Assembly (NCBI RefSeq): GCF_001426405.1 | Contig: NZ_LMEP01000005.1 | Span: 190,809-254,808 of the forward strand | From: Streptomyces sp. Root1304 | GTDB lineage: Bacteria; Actinomycetota; Actinomycetes; Streptomycetales; Streptomycetaceae | Length of the DNA stretch: 64,000 nucleotides | Direction of reading: 5' to 3' | In this document: one piece after another, positions 7,448 to 16,345 of the stretch | How the letters are laid out: each line of letters begins with the position of its first letter | Numbering within the stretch: position 1 is the stretch's first letter | The notes under the pieces: generated by a model | Seen by the model: the letters and a program-made list of their open reading frames with translations, nothing else | What the model was told of the DNA's origin: nothing | Databases searched by the model: none | Made by a program: the position numbers and the translations under genes

Positions 7448-7696
7448 GTGGGGACCAACCACGTATTCCGCATGGAGAACTTACGCATCGAGGGATTCTC
7501 CGGAAGGGACACGAGACTGTACGGGCTGATCAGCGAAGGGCGTGTGAAGGAATACCGGCAGGCAGCCTACGAAATCCGCTCCGCCCTGCCCAGCGCCGAA
7601 GAGGCCAGCAAGTGGAACGGGCCGATCTCGTTCCACGAGGACGGCACCGTCAAGACCCTGAGCATCCTGCCCGTCCGCAGTAGAAGCCTGCTCTGA
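7448..7696 (+). CDS. small hypothetical protein, perhaps a 3' gene fragment
   Basis: An 82-residue reading frame from a GTG start. Composition and codon use look like a real protein (FRMENLRIEGFSG, RDTRLYGLISEGRV, GPISFHEDGTVKTLSILPV). I do not recognise the family. The same frame stays open upstream of the GTG, reading PYDVPTFAATSSSHDAEITV with good codons, but no start codon or ribosome-binding site appears before the fasciclin terminator. It may therefore be the 3' part of a gene whose beginning has been lost. GC content is lower here than in neighbouring genes, which fits acquired or decaying DNA. Confidence 0.4.
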   Translation: MGTNHVFRMENLRIEGFSGRDTRLYGLISEGRVKEYRQAAYEIRSALPSAEEASKWNGPISFHEDGTVKTLSILPVRSRSLL

Positions 7697-7779
7697 CCCA
7701 TCCCGGGCACCGGCGCCACTCATCCGCGAACCGGAGCTGTCCGCCTACTGTTCCGCCGGATCGGCTGGGCCGCCGAGGA

Positions 7780-8295
7780 CTACGCGGCCCGGTCAGCCCG
7801 CCTCCTCGCCGGCCGGACCGCCTTCGTCGCACCGACCGGCGCCCCCCTTGACGCTTTGCGTAGCCCCTCCGAGCCGAGCACAGCCTTGACCAGGGGCTGC
7901 ACCTCATGCCGAAGCAGTGCCCGCCGGGGAGAGCATGGGGAGAACCAAGCCGCCCTGGGGGTCGCGCACTCGCCGCCGACGGGCGCGATCTTCTCGCTGT
8001 CCACCTTCGGGTCGCGGCCGAGGGGCCCGGGGTAGGGGTGGGTGCCGCTCCCGGCGCCGTCGGCATGCATGCCGCTGCGCCCGTTGGGGACGAGGTACGG
8101 GTGCTGGGCGGTGCCCTTGCCGGGAACCGGTCGCGCGGTGCCGGGGGCGCCCTCGTAGTGGTCGACGAGCCGGTGGCCGAGGCCGAGGGGGACCTCCTCG
8201 GCCTGGGCGCCGGGGGCGGCGCCCGCGAGGAAGGTGGCGGCGAGCACGATGAGCGCCAGGGCGCGAGCTCGTCGTCGGGGCGGATGCGTGGTCAA
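7780..8295 (-). pseudogene. truncated secreted protein, N-terminal remnant
   Basis: A TTG start at 8295 has GAGGAG six bases upstream. It opens a normal signal peptide (ALALIVLAATFLAGAAPGAQA) and a mature part beginning VPLGLGHRLVDHYEGAPG, QHPYLVPNGRSGMH and GPLGRDPKV, up to VGGECAT. This matches the opening of a secreted Streptomyces family of 350-450 residues that I recall, in which GGECAT is followed by a beta-propeller-like body. Here the frame turns into low-complexity Arg/Ala-rich sequence after residue 111 and ends at 171 residues. The body is missing, so I read it as a 5' fragment of a deleted gene. Together with 7448-7696 it marks a small zone of decay. Confidence 0.5.
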
Positions 8296-8431
8296 GGCGG
8301 CTCCTCGGGGTCCGCACGTCGGTCGCGCCGGCGGCCGACGCTAGGCCCGGGTGCTGGAGATGTACACGGAACCGCCCCTGGATTCACGGGCGGTTCACGG
8401 CGGTTCACCTCCGTTCACGCCCCCGCAACGC

Positions 8432-8626
8432 TCACGGCCTGAGGCTGGAGACCACGTTGGCGGTGGCGGCGACGCCGTTGTGGATGGTGGGCGCCATGCT
8501 GGTGCCGGCGAGGAAGAAGCCGAGCAGGGCGCAGACGAGCGCGTGGGTGAACTTGAGCCCGCCGCTGCGCAGGAAGATCGCGGCCAGCACCACCAGCAGC
8601 ACCACGACAGAAATGGAAACGGCCAT
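8432..8626 (-). CDS. small membrane protein
   Basis: A 64-residue protein with two predicted membrane helices: SISVVVLLVVLAAIF near the start and THALVCALLGFFLAGTSMA in the middle. A short soluble tail, APTIHNGVAATANVVSSLRP, follows. Similar small two-helix proteins with a G-F-F-L-A-x-T motif are common in Streptomyces, often in mobile or telomere-proximal DNA. Their role is unknown to me. The ATG at 8626 is preceded by GAAGG; a GTG nine bases upstream in the same frame is an alternative. It is leftward and not coupled to a neighbour. Confidence 0.65.
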   Translation of the reverse strand: MAVSISVVVLLVVLAAIFLRSGGLKFTHALVCALLGFFLAGTSMAPTIHNGVAATANVVSSLRP

Positions 8627-8705
8627 CGCCTTCACGTCCCTCCGTCGCCGCACCGGAATTGCGGCGTTCGGCGGACAGTGTGGCGGAATGCACGGTCCGT
8701 CCGGG

Positions 8706-8727
8706 CGTATGGCGGGGCGGCCATACG
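8706..8727 (-). terminator. terminator of the five-gene ABC operon
   Basis: Arms CGTATGGC (8706-8713) and GCCATACG (8720-8727) enclose a GGGGCG loop. The hairpin starts 13 bases past the stop codon of the last ATPase gene of the leftward transporter operon. Confidence 0.65.
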
Positions 8728-8739
8728 GGTGAGATCCGG

Positions 8740-9397
<658 letters not shown>

Positions 9398-9405
<8 letters not shown>

Positions 9406-10426
9406 GGGGGTGCTCCGGGTGGTGGCAGGCCACGCCCGCGGTGAACGCGGGCCGTTCGGCGCAGAGTTCGGTGGCGAGCGGGCAGCGCGGGGCGAAGGCG
9501 CAGCCCTCGGGCAGCGCGGAGAGTTCCGGGGGCATGCCGGGGATCGGGGCGAAGGCCCGGTCGGGGAGGGCGTCGAGGAGGCCGCGGGCGTAGGGGTGGC
9601 GGGGCCCGACGGGGCCGAAGAACCGCTGGGCGGGGGCGATCTCGACGATGCGGCCGGCGTACATGACGGCGACGCGGTCGGCGATCCGGGCGGCGGCGGC
9701 CAGGTCGTGGGTGATGAGGAGCAGGGCGCGGCCGTCGTCGGCGTGGCGGCGGAGTTCGTCGACGGTGCGGTCGACGAGGTCGCGGTCGAGGCCGGTGGTG
9801 GGTTCGTCGGCGAGCAGGAGGGGGGCGCCGCCGATGAGGGCGAGGGCGGTGGCGGCGCGCTGGGCGAGGCCGCCGGAGAGTTCGTGGGGGTAGCGGTCGA
9901 GGTGCCCGGCGGGGAAGGCGGCGCGTGCGGCGGCCTCCTCGGCGGCCTCGCGTCGGGCGCGGCGGGCGGTGCCGGTGAGGGCGCGGACGGTCTCCTCCAG
10001 CTGGGACCGTACGGTGCGGACGGGGGTGAGGTGGGCGGCGGGGCTCTGCGGTACGAGTCCGACGCGGCGGCCCCGTACCGTCCGGGCGAGGGTCTTCTCG
10101 TCGGCGGCGAGCAGATCGACGCCCTCCTCGCCGGCCGGGCCCGCGAGGAGGGCCGTGCCGGAGGCCTCGGCGTTCCCCGGCAGCAGCCCGAGGAGGGCGG
10201 AGGCGAGGACGGACTTGCCGCAGCCGCTCTCGCCGACGAGGGCGAGGCACTCCCCCGCGCCGAGGTCGAACCCGGCCTCACTGACGGCGGCGACGCTCCG
10301 CCCGCCGCGCAGCCGGAAGCGGACGCTCAGGTCGCGGACGCTGAGCACGGCCCCCTCGGCCCGCTCGGCGCTGACGGCGTCAAGCGCGCGCAGGACCCGG
10401 TCCTGGGGAGCGTACGGGGCGTTCAC
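9398..10426 (-). CDS. peptide/nickel-type ABC transporter ATPase (NikD/DppD-like)
   Basis: 342 residues. The nucleotide-binding domain has Walker A GESGCGKSVLA, signature LSGGLAQRAATALAL, Walker B LLLADEPTTGLD and H-loop LLITHDLAAAARI. The end carries the oligopeptide-transporter C-terminal region with conserved cysteines (CAFAPRCPLATELC and the final CHHPEHP), which in relatives binds an iron-sulphur cluster or is structural. The signature LSGGLAQ departs slightly from LSGGQ. The GTG start overlaps the upstream permease stop (GTGA). It is the first of the two ATPase subunits. Confidence 0.9.
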
Positions 10427-11259
10427 AGCATCAGCTCCGATCGGCGGCGCGGGTTGAGGCGGTCGCGCCAGACGCCGGCGAGGCCCGCGATGGCGAGGGT
10501 GGGGACGATGAGGAGGAGGCCGGGGAAGAGGGTGGGCCAGCCGTGGCCCGCGAGGAGCGAGGAACGGGCGTTCTGGACGAGGTTGCCCAGGCTGGCCTGG
10601 TGGCTGGGGAGGCCGAGGCCGAGGAAGGACAGCGCGGACTCGTGCCACATGGCGTGCGGGATCATCAGGACGGCCGCCAGCCCGGCCTGGGGCAGCACCG
10701 CGGGGAGCAGGTGCCGGACGGTGACGCGCCACCGGGTGGCGCCGCCGGAGACGGCGGCGTCGACGAAGGGGCGGGTGCGCAGGGAGAGGACCTCGGAGCG
10801 CACGATCCGGGCGGTGGAGAGCCAGTGGGTGACGGCGACGGAGGCGATGACGGGCCAGACGCCGGGCCGGAAGAGGGCGACCACGAAGATGCCGAGCAGC
10901 AGGTGTGGTACGGAGGAGAACGCGTCGACGAGCCGCATCAGGGTGCGGTCGGTCCAGCCGCCGAGCGCCCCTGCGGCCGCGCCCACGGCGGTGCCGACGA
11001 CGGTGGCGACGAGCGCGGCGACGAGGCCGACGAGGAGCGAGATCCGCAGGCCGTGGACACAGCGCAGAAGGAGGTCGCGGCCGAGGTCGTCGGTGCCGAA
11101 GGGGTGCTCCCAGGACGGCGGGAGGAGCTTCCTGGAGAGGTCGACGGCCTGTTCGTCGAGCTGGACGAGCGGGGGCACGAGGAGGACGGCGAGCAGGACG
11201 GCGCCGACGACGAGGGCGGAGCTCCAGAGCCGCAGACGGTGGGTGCGCGGGTCAGCCAT
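10423..11259 (-). CDS. peptide/nickel-type ABC transporter permease (NikC/DppC-like)
   Basis: A 278-residue inner-membrane permease. The N-terminal helix is ALVVGAVLLAVLLVPPLVQL. The typical DppC/NikC motif HPFGTDDLGRDLLLR follows at about residue 50, then the BPD-type core with five more helices and the EAA-loop region DAAVSGGATRWRVTVRHLLP. It ends in an Arg-rich tail. It overlaps the start of the first ATPase gene (GTGA) and the end of the partner permease gene by eight bases. The partner is the NikB/DppB-like permease upstream. The substrate cannot be read from the permease. Confidence 0.9.
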   Translation of the reverse strand: MADPRTHRLRLWSSALVVGAVLLAVLLVPPLVQLDEQAVDLSRKLLPPSWEHPFGTDDLGRDLLLRCVHGLRISLLVGLVAALVATVVGTAVGAAAGALGGWTDRTLMRLVDAFSSVPHLLLGIFVVALFRPGVWPVIASVAVTHWLSTARIVRSEVLSLRTRPFVDAAVSGGATRWRVTVRHLLPAVLPQAGLAAVLMIPHAMWHESALSFLGLGLPSHQASLGNLVQNARSSLLAGHGWPTLFPGLLLIVPTLAIAGLAGVWRDRLNPRRRSELML

Positions 11260-12244
11260 CGAAGCCCACCCTCGGGTCGGCGAGTCCGTAGAGGAGGTCG
11301 GAGAGGAGGTTGCCGAGGAGGACGGCGGCGGTGGCGAGCACGGTGAGGGCCGCGAGCAGCGGGAAGTCCACGGAGGTGGCGGCCTGGACGGTGGCGGCGG
11401 CGATGCCGGGCCAGCTGAAGACGGTCTCCACGAGCAGTGCGCCGGTGATGAGTTCGGGGACGCGGGAGCCGACGAGGGTGAGCATGGGCAGCATTCCGGA
11501 GCGGAGGGCGTGGCCGGTGAGGACGGTGCGTTCACGCAGGCCGCGGGCGCGGGCCCCGCGCACGGGGTCCTCGTCGAGGGCGTCGCCGACGCCCTGGCGG
11601 ACGTAGAGGAAGAACCAGGGCAGCTGGGAGACGCCGAGGACGAGCGCGGGCAGCACGAGGTGGCGGGCGACCTGGCCGGCGGTGACGACGTCGCTGCCGG
11701 TGTCGGTGAGTCCCCCGGCGGGCAGGGCGCCGAGCTCGAGGGCGAAGAACCAGATGGCGAGGAGGCCGAGCCAGAACGCGGGGGCGGCTTCCAGGGTGTA
11801 CGCGACGGAGCTGACGGCCCGGTCGACGAGGCCGCCGCGTCGGCGTCCGGCGAGGACGCCGAGGAGGGTGCCGAGTGCGATGGCGACGAGGAAGGCGGTG
11901 ACGGCGAGGAGGACGGACCAGCCGAGGCGTTCGCCGACGACCTCGGCGACGGGGCGGCGCATGACGGCGGAGTCGCCGAGGTCGCCGGTGAGGGCCGAGG
12001 TGAGCCACTCCCACCAGCGGGTGAGCAGGGGCCGGTCGACGCCGAGGTTGGCGCGCAGCTGGTCGAGGTTCTCCTGCGAGGCGGTGAGTCCGGCGGTGCC
12101 GGCATAGGCCTTGACGGGGTCGAACGGGGAGGCTTCGGCGACGGCGAACACCGCGAGGGTGACCGCGAGGAGGACGGGGACGGCGGCGAGGGCGCGCCGT
12201 CCCGTCATCCGCGCCATGGCCCCCCAGGGGAGGCGGCGCTTCAC
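11252..12244 (-). CDS. peptide/nickel-type ABC transporter permease (NikB/DppB-like)
   Basis: A 330-residue permease. The first helix is LAAVPVLLAVTLAVFAVAEA. A long extracytoplasmic loop containing LGVDRPLLTRWWEWLTSAL and GDLGDS follows, as usual for DppB/NikB. The BPD core has five helices and the cytoplasmic loop GARARGLRERTVLTGHALR. The GTG at 12244 overlaps the stop of the binding-protein gene (GTGA), so translation is coupled. An internal ATG nine codons later is possible but less likely. Confidence 0.9.
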   Translation of the reverse strand: MKRRLPWGAMARMTGRRALAAVPVLLAVTLAVFAVAEASPFDPVKAYAGTAGLTASQENLDQLRANLGVDRPLLTRWWEWLTSALTGDLGDSAVMRRPVAEVVGERLGWSVLLAVTAFLVAIALGTLLGVLAGRRRGGLVDRAVSSVAYTLEAAPAFWLGLLAIWFFALELGALPAGGLTDTGSDVVTAGQVARHLVLPALVLGVSQLPWFFLYVRQGVGDALDEDPVRGARARGLRERTVLTGHALRSGMLPMLTLVGSRVPELITGALLVETVFSWPGIAAATVQAATSVDFPLLAALTVLATAAVLLGNLLSDLLYGLADPRVGFDG

Positions 12245-13857
12245 TTCTCGGCCGCCCCGGCCTTCTTCGGCTTCCAGCTCTCGACGTTCCACCAGGGGCC
12301 GGAGGCGAGCCCGTGGTCGTGGGGCTCGGTCTGGGTGCTGGGGCCGTCCCAGGCGTCGTTCATGACGTAGAGGTGGTCGATGTGGGTGAGGAAGGTGTAG
12401 CCCGGGTTCTTCACCAGTTCGCGCTGGACGGTGTCGTACGCGGCACGGCGCCCGGTGGGGTCGTCGGTGCGGCGGCCCTCGTCGAGGGCGCGGTCGACGG
12501 CCTTGTTGTCGTACCACGCCATGTTGTTGAAGCCGTCGCCGGCGAGGGTGGACTTGAGCAGCAGGTACTGGTCGAAGTCGGGGTCGCCGGGCGAGCCGCC
12601 GCCCGCGAGGACGGCGTCGGTCTTCATCCGGGGCTCGATGACCTCCCAGGTGCCGGCCTGGGCGGTGATGTCGATGCCGGCCTTCTTGGCGTCGGAGACG
12701 TAGGCGAGGGCGTGGTCCTGGCGGAGCTTGTCGCCGGAGAGGTACCAGAGCGGGAAGGCGGCGCGGACGCCGTTCCTGACACGGACGCCGTCGGGGCCTG
12801 CCTTCCAGCCGGCCTCGTCGAGGAGCTTCTGCGCGCCGGCGAGGTCGTGGCGGCGCTCGGTGCCCTTCGCGAACCAGGGGCTGTCGGTCGGGACGGGACC
12901 GTACGCGGGCTTCCCGGCGCCTTCGAGGATCTTGTCGACCATGGTCTGCCGGTCGACGGCGAGGTCGAGGGCGCGGCGGACGGCGGTGTCGCCGGTGACC
13001 GGTTGGTGGGTGGGGAGGGTGACCGTGCGGTAGTCGTAGGTCCTGGCCGTCCAGGTCCGCTTCGCCTTGTCGTCCTTGAACCCGGCGGCCAGGTTGGGCG
13101 GCAGGACGGCGCCGTCGAGGTCCCCGGCGCGCAGCCGGGTGGCGCGGACGTCGTCGTCCTTGATGATCGCCATGGTGAACTTCTTCACCGCGGGCGCGCC
13201 GTTCCAGTAGGTCGGGTTGGCCTTGAAGCTGAGCTTCTCGCCCTTGGACCAGCCGGTGAGGACGTACGGTCCGGTGCCGATCGGCTTCGTGGTGAAGGCG
13301 CCGGTGTTGACGTCCTGCTCCGCGGCGGCGTGCGCGGGGGCGATGGCGTGGACGGTGCGCTGCGCGAAGGGCGCGTAGGGGTACTTGAGGTGGAAGACGA
13401 CGGTGTCGTCGCCGATCGCCTCGACGCTCCCGAGGGCGTCCAGTTCGGTGCGGGAGGGGTTGTTCGTCTTCGGGTCGAGGATCGTCCGGTACGTGAAGAC
13501 GACGTCCTCGGCCGTGAAGGGGGCTCCGTCGCTGAAGGTGACGCCCTCGCGGAGGGTGTACGTGTAGGTGAGCCCGTCGGCGGTGACGTGGGGCAGCTTC
13601 GTGGCGAGCGCCGGGACGAGCTTCATGTCGGCGTCGAAGGCGAGCAGCCCGTCGAAGATCTTGGAGTTGCCGTCCTTTCCGTAGCCGAGGAGGGGGCTGA
13701 GGGTCTCGGGCTCGTAGGCGATGCCGACGACCGCGGAATCCTTGGGTCCGCCGGAGCCTCCGGCGGTGCTGCCGGGGTTCGTGCAGGCCGCCGCGGTGAG
13801 CGCGAGGGCCCCCGCGAGTATCGCGGCGGCCCCGCCGCGGACGGATCGGGCGGTCAT
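12241..13857 (-). CDS. family 5 solute-binding lipoprotein (NikA/DppA-like)
   Basis: A lipoprotein of 538 residues. The signal peptide ends in TAAAC, with Cys25 as the lipid anchor. The family 5 fold runs through to the C-terminus, with the start-of-domain phrase IAYEPETLSPLL, the SBP_bac_5 signature area LREGVTFSDGAPFTAEDVVFT and the C-terminal PGDPDFDQYLL. The family binds peptides, nickel complexes or metallophores. The operator upstream points to nickel, but a peptide role is not excluded. I chose the ATG at 13857 because a GGGG run sits ten bases before it; a TTG nine codons earlier is open. It is the first gene of the operon. Confidence 0.9.
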   Translation of the reverse strand: MTARSVRGGAAAILAGALALTAAACTNPGSTAGGSGGPKDSAVVGIAYEPETLSPLLGYGKDGNSKIFDGLLAFDADMKLVPALATKLPHVTADGLTYTYTLREGVTFSDGAPFTAEDVVFTYRTILDPKTNNPSRTELDALGSVEAIGDDTVVFHLKYPYAPFAQRTVHAIAPAHAAAEQDVNTGAFTTKPIGTGPYVLTGWSKGEKLSFKANPTYWNGAPAVKKFTMAIIKDDDVRATRLRAGDLDGAVLPPNLAAGFKDDKAKRTWTARTYDYRTVTLPTHQPVTGDTAVRRALDLAVDRQTMVDKILEGAGKPAYGPVPTDSPWFAKGTERRHDLAGAQKLLDEAGWKAGPDGVRVRNGVRAAFPLWYLSGDKLRQDHALAYVSDAKKAGIDITAQAGTWEVIEPRMKTDAVLAGGGSPGDPDFDQYLLLKSTLAGDGFNNMAWYDNKAVDRALDEGRRTDDPTGRRAAYDTVQRELVKNPGYTFLTHIDHLYVMNDAWDGPSTQTEPHDHGLASGPWWNVESWKPKKAGAAEK

Positions 13858-13883
13858 CGTGTCCACACCCCTCTTGGAGATCA

Positions 13884-13916
13884 ACTGTTATTGCGAACGA
13901 CTCGCAATTAAACAGT
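13884..13916. promoter_or_regulatory. nested dyad resembling a nickel-responsive (Nur) box
   Basis: The inner repeat ATTGCGA-N5-TCGCAAT (13890-13908) is perfect. An outer repeat, ACTGTT (13884-13889) and AACAGT (13911-13916), encloses it. The core TTGCGA-N5-TCGCAA has the spacing and outline of the Streptomyces Nur box that I recall (TTGCAA-N5-TTGCAA), which controls nikABCDE and sodF. It lies 32 bases upstream of the binding-protein start in an AT-rich patch with TTTACA just outside, so it would overlap the promoter. Confidence 0.55.
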
Positions 13917-13991
13917 ATGTAAAGGGGTGTGAACACAGGGGCCCCTTACCCGGGGCTCACCCGGGGGCCTGTGCGGGGCCTGCCTCGTGGC

Positions 13992-15164
13992 CTACCGAGG
14001 GGGCTCCAGGCCGACCAGGGCGGCGATCGTGTCCTGGTGACGGCCCGCCGAACCCAGGGCGATCTGGTCGGACTTGGCCCGCTTCAGCGCCAGGTGCGCC
14101 GGATGCTCCCAGGTCATCCCGATCCCGCCGTGCAGCTGTACGCACTCCTCGGCGGCCCGGACGGCCACCTTGGAGCAGTACGCCTGGGCGACGGCCACCA
14201 GCAGCGGGGCGTCCGCGCGGCCCGTGGCGAGGGCGTCTGCGGCGGCGCGGGCCGCCGCCCTGGCCCCGACGAGGTCCAGCCAGAGCTGCGCCATGCGGTG
14301 CTTGAGCGCCTGGAAGGAGCCGACCGGCCGGTTGAACTGGTGGCGCTCACGGGTGTACCGGACGGTCTCCTCCAGACACCACTCGGCGAGGCCGAGCTGC
14401 TCGGAGGCGAGGAGGCCGGCCCCGGCGAGCAGTCCGCGCCGGACCGCCGCCCCGGATGCGTCGGGGTCCGCGAGGCGGGTGCCGCTCCCGGCCCGGGTGG
14501 TGACGGTGGCGAGCGGGCGGGTGAGGTCGAGCGGGCTCTGCGGCACGACGGTCGCGGCGTCGGCCGGGACGGCGTACAGGCCGTCGGTGCGCGGCACGAG
14601 GAACAGGTCGGCGGCGACGGCGTCGGCGACACCGGGGACGGAGTCGGAGTCGGAGTCGGAGTCGGAGTCGGATCGGGAGTCGGATCCGGAGCCGGTGGGC
14701 CCGGGGATCGCGCCCGGCGCCGTCGACAGCGGTACGGCGAGGACCGCGACCGTGCGCCCGCTCGCGAGGTCCGCGAGCAGTCCGGCCGCCTCCTGGCTCT
14801 CCTGCGCCAGGGCCAGCAGCGTCTCGGTGGCCACCACGGCGCTCGTCAGATACGGCAGCGGGGCGACCGTTCGGCCCAGCTCCTCCAGGACGACGGCGGC
14901 CTCACGGTGGCTCGCGCCCTGGCCGCCGAGCTTCTCGGGTACGAGCAGGCCGGCGGCGCCCATGTCGGCGGCGAGGGACTTCCAGAGGCCGGGGACGTAG
15001 GGGTCGTCCGTCTCGATCCGGCCCAGGACGGCCTGGTGCCCGGCCCGGCCCGCGAGCAGGGCGCGGACGGCCGCCCGGAGATCCTCCTCGGTCTCGGAGT
15101 GGAGGAGGTCCAGCGGCTGTTCCGTCGGCTCCGGCAAGGCCGTCGGTTCCGTCGATTCCGTCAT
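13992..15164 (-). CDS. acyl-CoA dehydrogenase, small type, with Ser-Asp repeat
   Basis: 390 residues of the acyl-CoA dehydrogenase fold, probably the partner of the next enzyme in an alpha2beta2-type FAD enzyme. Recognisable parts are LVPEKLGGQGASHREAAVVL, the FAD-domain phrase RERHQFNRPVGSFQALKH and the C-terminal LHGGIGMTWEHPAHLALKR. About residues 160-180 form a Ser-Asp repeat coded by a hexanucleotide repeat, in a loop that is normally short. Many actinobacterial sterol and cholesterol side-chain dehydrogenases come as such adjacent pairs. The ATG overlaps the stop of the preceding dehydrogenase (ATGA). It is the last gene of a three-gene operon. Confidence 0.88.
   Translation of the reverse strand: MTESTEPTALPEPTEQPLDLLHSETEEDLRAAVRALLAGRAGHQAVLGRIETDDPYVPGLWKSLAADMGAAGLLVPEKLGGQGASHREAAVVLEELGRTVAPLPYLTSAVVATETLLALAQESQEAAGLLADLASGRTVAVLAVPLSTAPGAIPGPTGSGSDSRSDSDSDSDSDSVPGVADAVAADLFLVPRTDGLYAVPADAATVVPQSPLDLTRPLATVTTRAGSGTRLADPDASGAAVRRGLLAGAGLLASEQLGLAEWCLEETVRYTRERHQFNRPVGSFQALKHRMAQLWLDLVGARAAARAAADALATGRADAPLLVAVAQAYCSKVAVRAAEECVQLHGGIGMTWEHPAHLALKRAKSDQIALGSAGRHQDTIAALVGLEPPR
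14640..14693. repeat. in-frame hexanucleotide repeat within an acyl-CoA dehydrogenase gene
   Basis: Five perfect tandem GGAGTC units (14640-14669) are followed by four decayed units (GGATCG, GGAGTC, GGATCC, GGAGCC). On the coding strand they read as alternating Asp-Ser codons. Because the unit is six bases, copy-number change keeps the frame and only changes loop length. Confidence 0.9.
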
Positions 15165-16345
15165 CGGGTGAGGTCCTTCCAGGCGACGTCCTTGTCGTTG
15201 CGGGGCTCCGGCGGCAGGCCGAGGACCCGCTCGGCGACGATGTTGAGCAGCACCTCGCTCGTACCGCCCTCGATCGAGTTGCCCTTGGACCGCAGATAGC
15301 GGTAGCCCGCGTCGCGGCCGGTGAAGTCGACGAGTTCGGGGCGGCGCATCTCCCATTCCCCGTACAACAGGCCCTCGTCGCAGAGGAGTTCGACCTCCAG
15401 GCCGCTGATGGCCTGGTTGAGGCGGGCGAAGGCCAGTTTCATCGCGCTGCCCTCGGGGCCGGGGCGGCCCGCGACGAGCTGCTGCCGGAGCCGCTCGCCG
15501 GACAGCCTGGCCACCTCGGCGTCGACCCACAGGTCGAGGAGGCGCCGGTGCAGGTCGTGGGTGCGCAGCTCGGGACGTTCGCGCCAGGTGGCGGCGGCCT
15601 TCCCGATCATGCCGCCCTCGCGGGGGATGCGGGCGCCGCCGATGGAGACCCGCTCGTTCATGAGGGTGGTCTGCGCGACCCGCCAGCCGTCGCCGACCTC
15701 GCCGAGGCGGTGGGCGTCGGGGATGCGGACGCCGGTGAGGAAGACCTCGTTGAACTCGGCCTCGCCGGTGATCTGGCGCAGCGGCCGGACCTCCACGCCG
15801 GGGTCGGTCATGTCGCAGACGAAGTAGGTGATGCCCCGGTGCTTGGGCGCGTCCGGGTCGGTGCGGGCGATGAGGATGGCCCAGCGGGCGACGTGGGCGC
15901 TGGAGGTCCACACCTTCTGTCCGTCGACGATCCAGTCCCCCGCGTCGTCCCGGACGGCCCGGGTGGCGAGCGCGGCGAGGTCGGAGCCCGCCCCGGGCTC
16001 GCTGAAGAGCTGGCACCAGACCTCCTCGCCGACCCAGAGCGGCCGGAGGAAGCGCCGCTTGACCTCGTCGGAGCCGTGGGCGAGGACGGTGGGGGCGGCC
16101 ATGCCGAGGCCGATCCCGATCCTGCGCGGGTCGTTGTCGGGGGCGCCGGCGGCGGCGAGTTCGGCGTCGACGACGGTCTGGAGCGCGCGGGGCGCGTCGA
16201 GCCCGCCGAGGCCGACGGGGTAGTGCACCCAGGCGAGTCCGGCGTCGAAGCGGGCGCGCAGGAAGTCGGTGCGGTCGGTCGTGGCGGGCGGGTGCTCGGC
16301 CAGCAACGCCCTGGTGAGTGAGCGGAGTTCCTCGGCGCGGGTCAT
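15161..16345 (-). CDS. acyl-CoA dehydrogenase, large type
   Basis: 394 residues. Clear landmarks are WCQLFSEPGAGSDLAALATR (substrate and FAD contacts), VDGQKVWTSSAHVARW, VFLTGVRIPDAHRLGEVGDG and the C-terminal YLRSKGNSIEGGTSEVLLN, which binds FAD and carries the usual G-T-S-E phrase. The enzyme should oxidise an acyl-CoA to the enoyl-CoA and pass electrons to an electron-transfer flavoprotein. It overlaps its neighbours by four bases on each side (ATGA), so the MDR reductase and the second dehydrogenase are made with it. The substrate is unknown; the pairing suggests a bulky acyl-CoA. Confidence 0.93.
   Translation of the reverse strand: MTRAEELRSLTRALLAEHPPATTDRTDFLRARFDAGLAWVHYPVGLGGLDAPRALQTVVDAELAAAGAPDNDPRRIGIGLGMAAPTVLAHGSDEVKRRFLRPLWVGEEVWCQLFSEPGAGSDLAALATRAVRDDAGDWIVDGQKVWTSSAHVARWAILIARTDPDAPKHRGITYFVCDMTDPGVEVRPLRQITGEAEFNEVFLTGVRIPDAHRLGEVGDGWRVAQTTLMNERVSIGGARIPREGGMIGKAAATWRERPELRTHDLHRRLLDLWVDAEVARLSGERLRQQLVAGRPGPEGSAMKLAFARLNQAISGLEVELLCDEGLLYGEWEMRRPELVDFTGRDAGYRYLRSKGNSIEGGTSEVLLNIVAERVLGLPPEPRNDKDVAWKDLTR

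Noticed and set aside
14640..14693. Possible CRISPR-like repeat
   Set aside because: Repeats are six bases, directly adjacent, in frame inside a gene, with no spacers.
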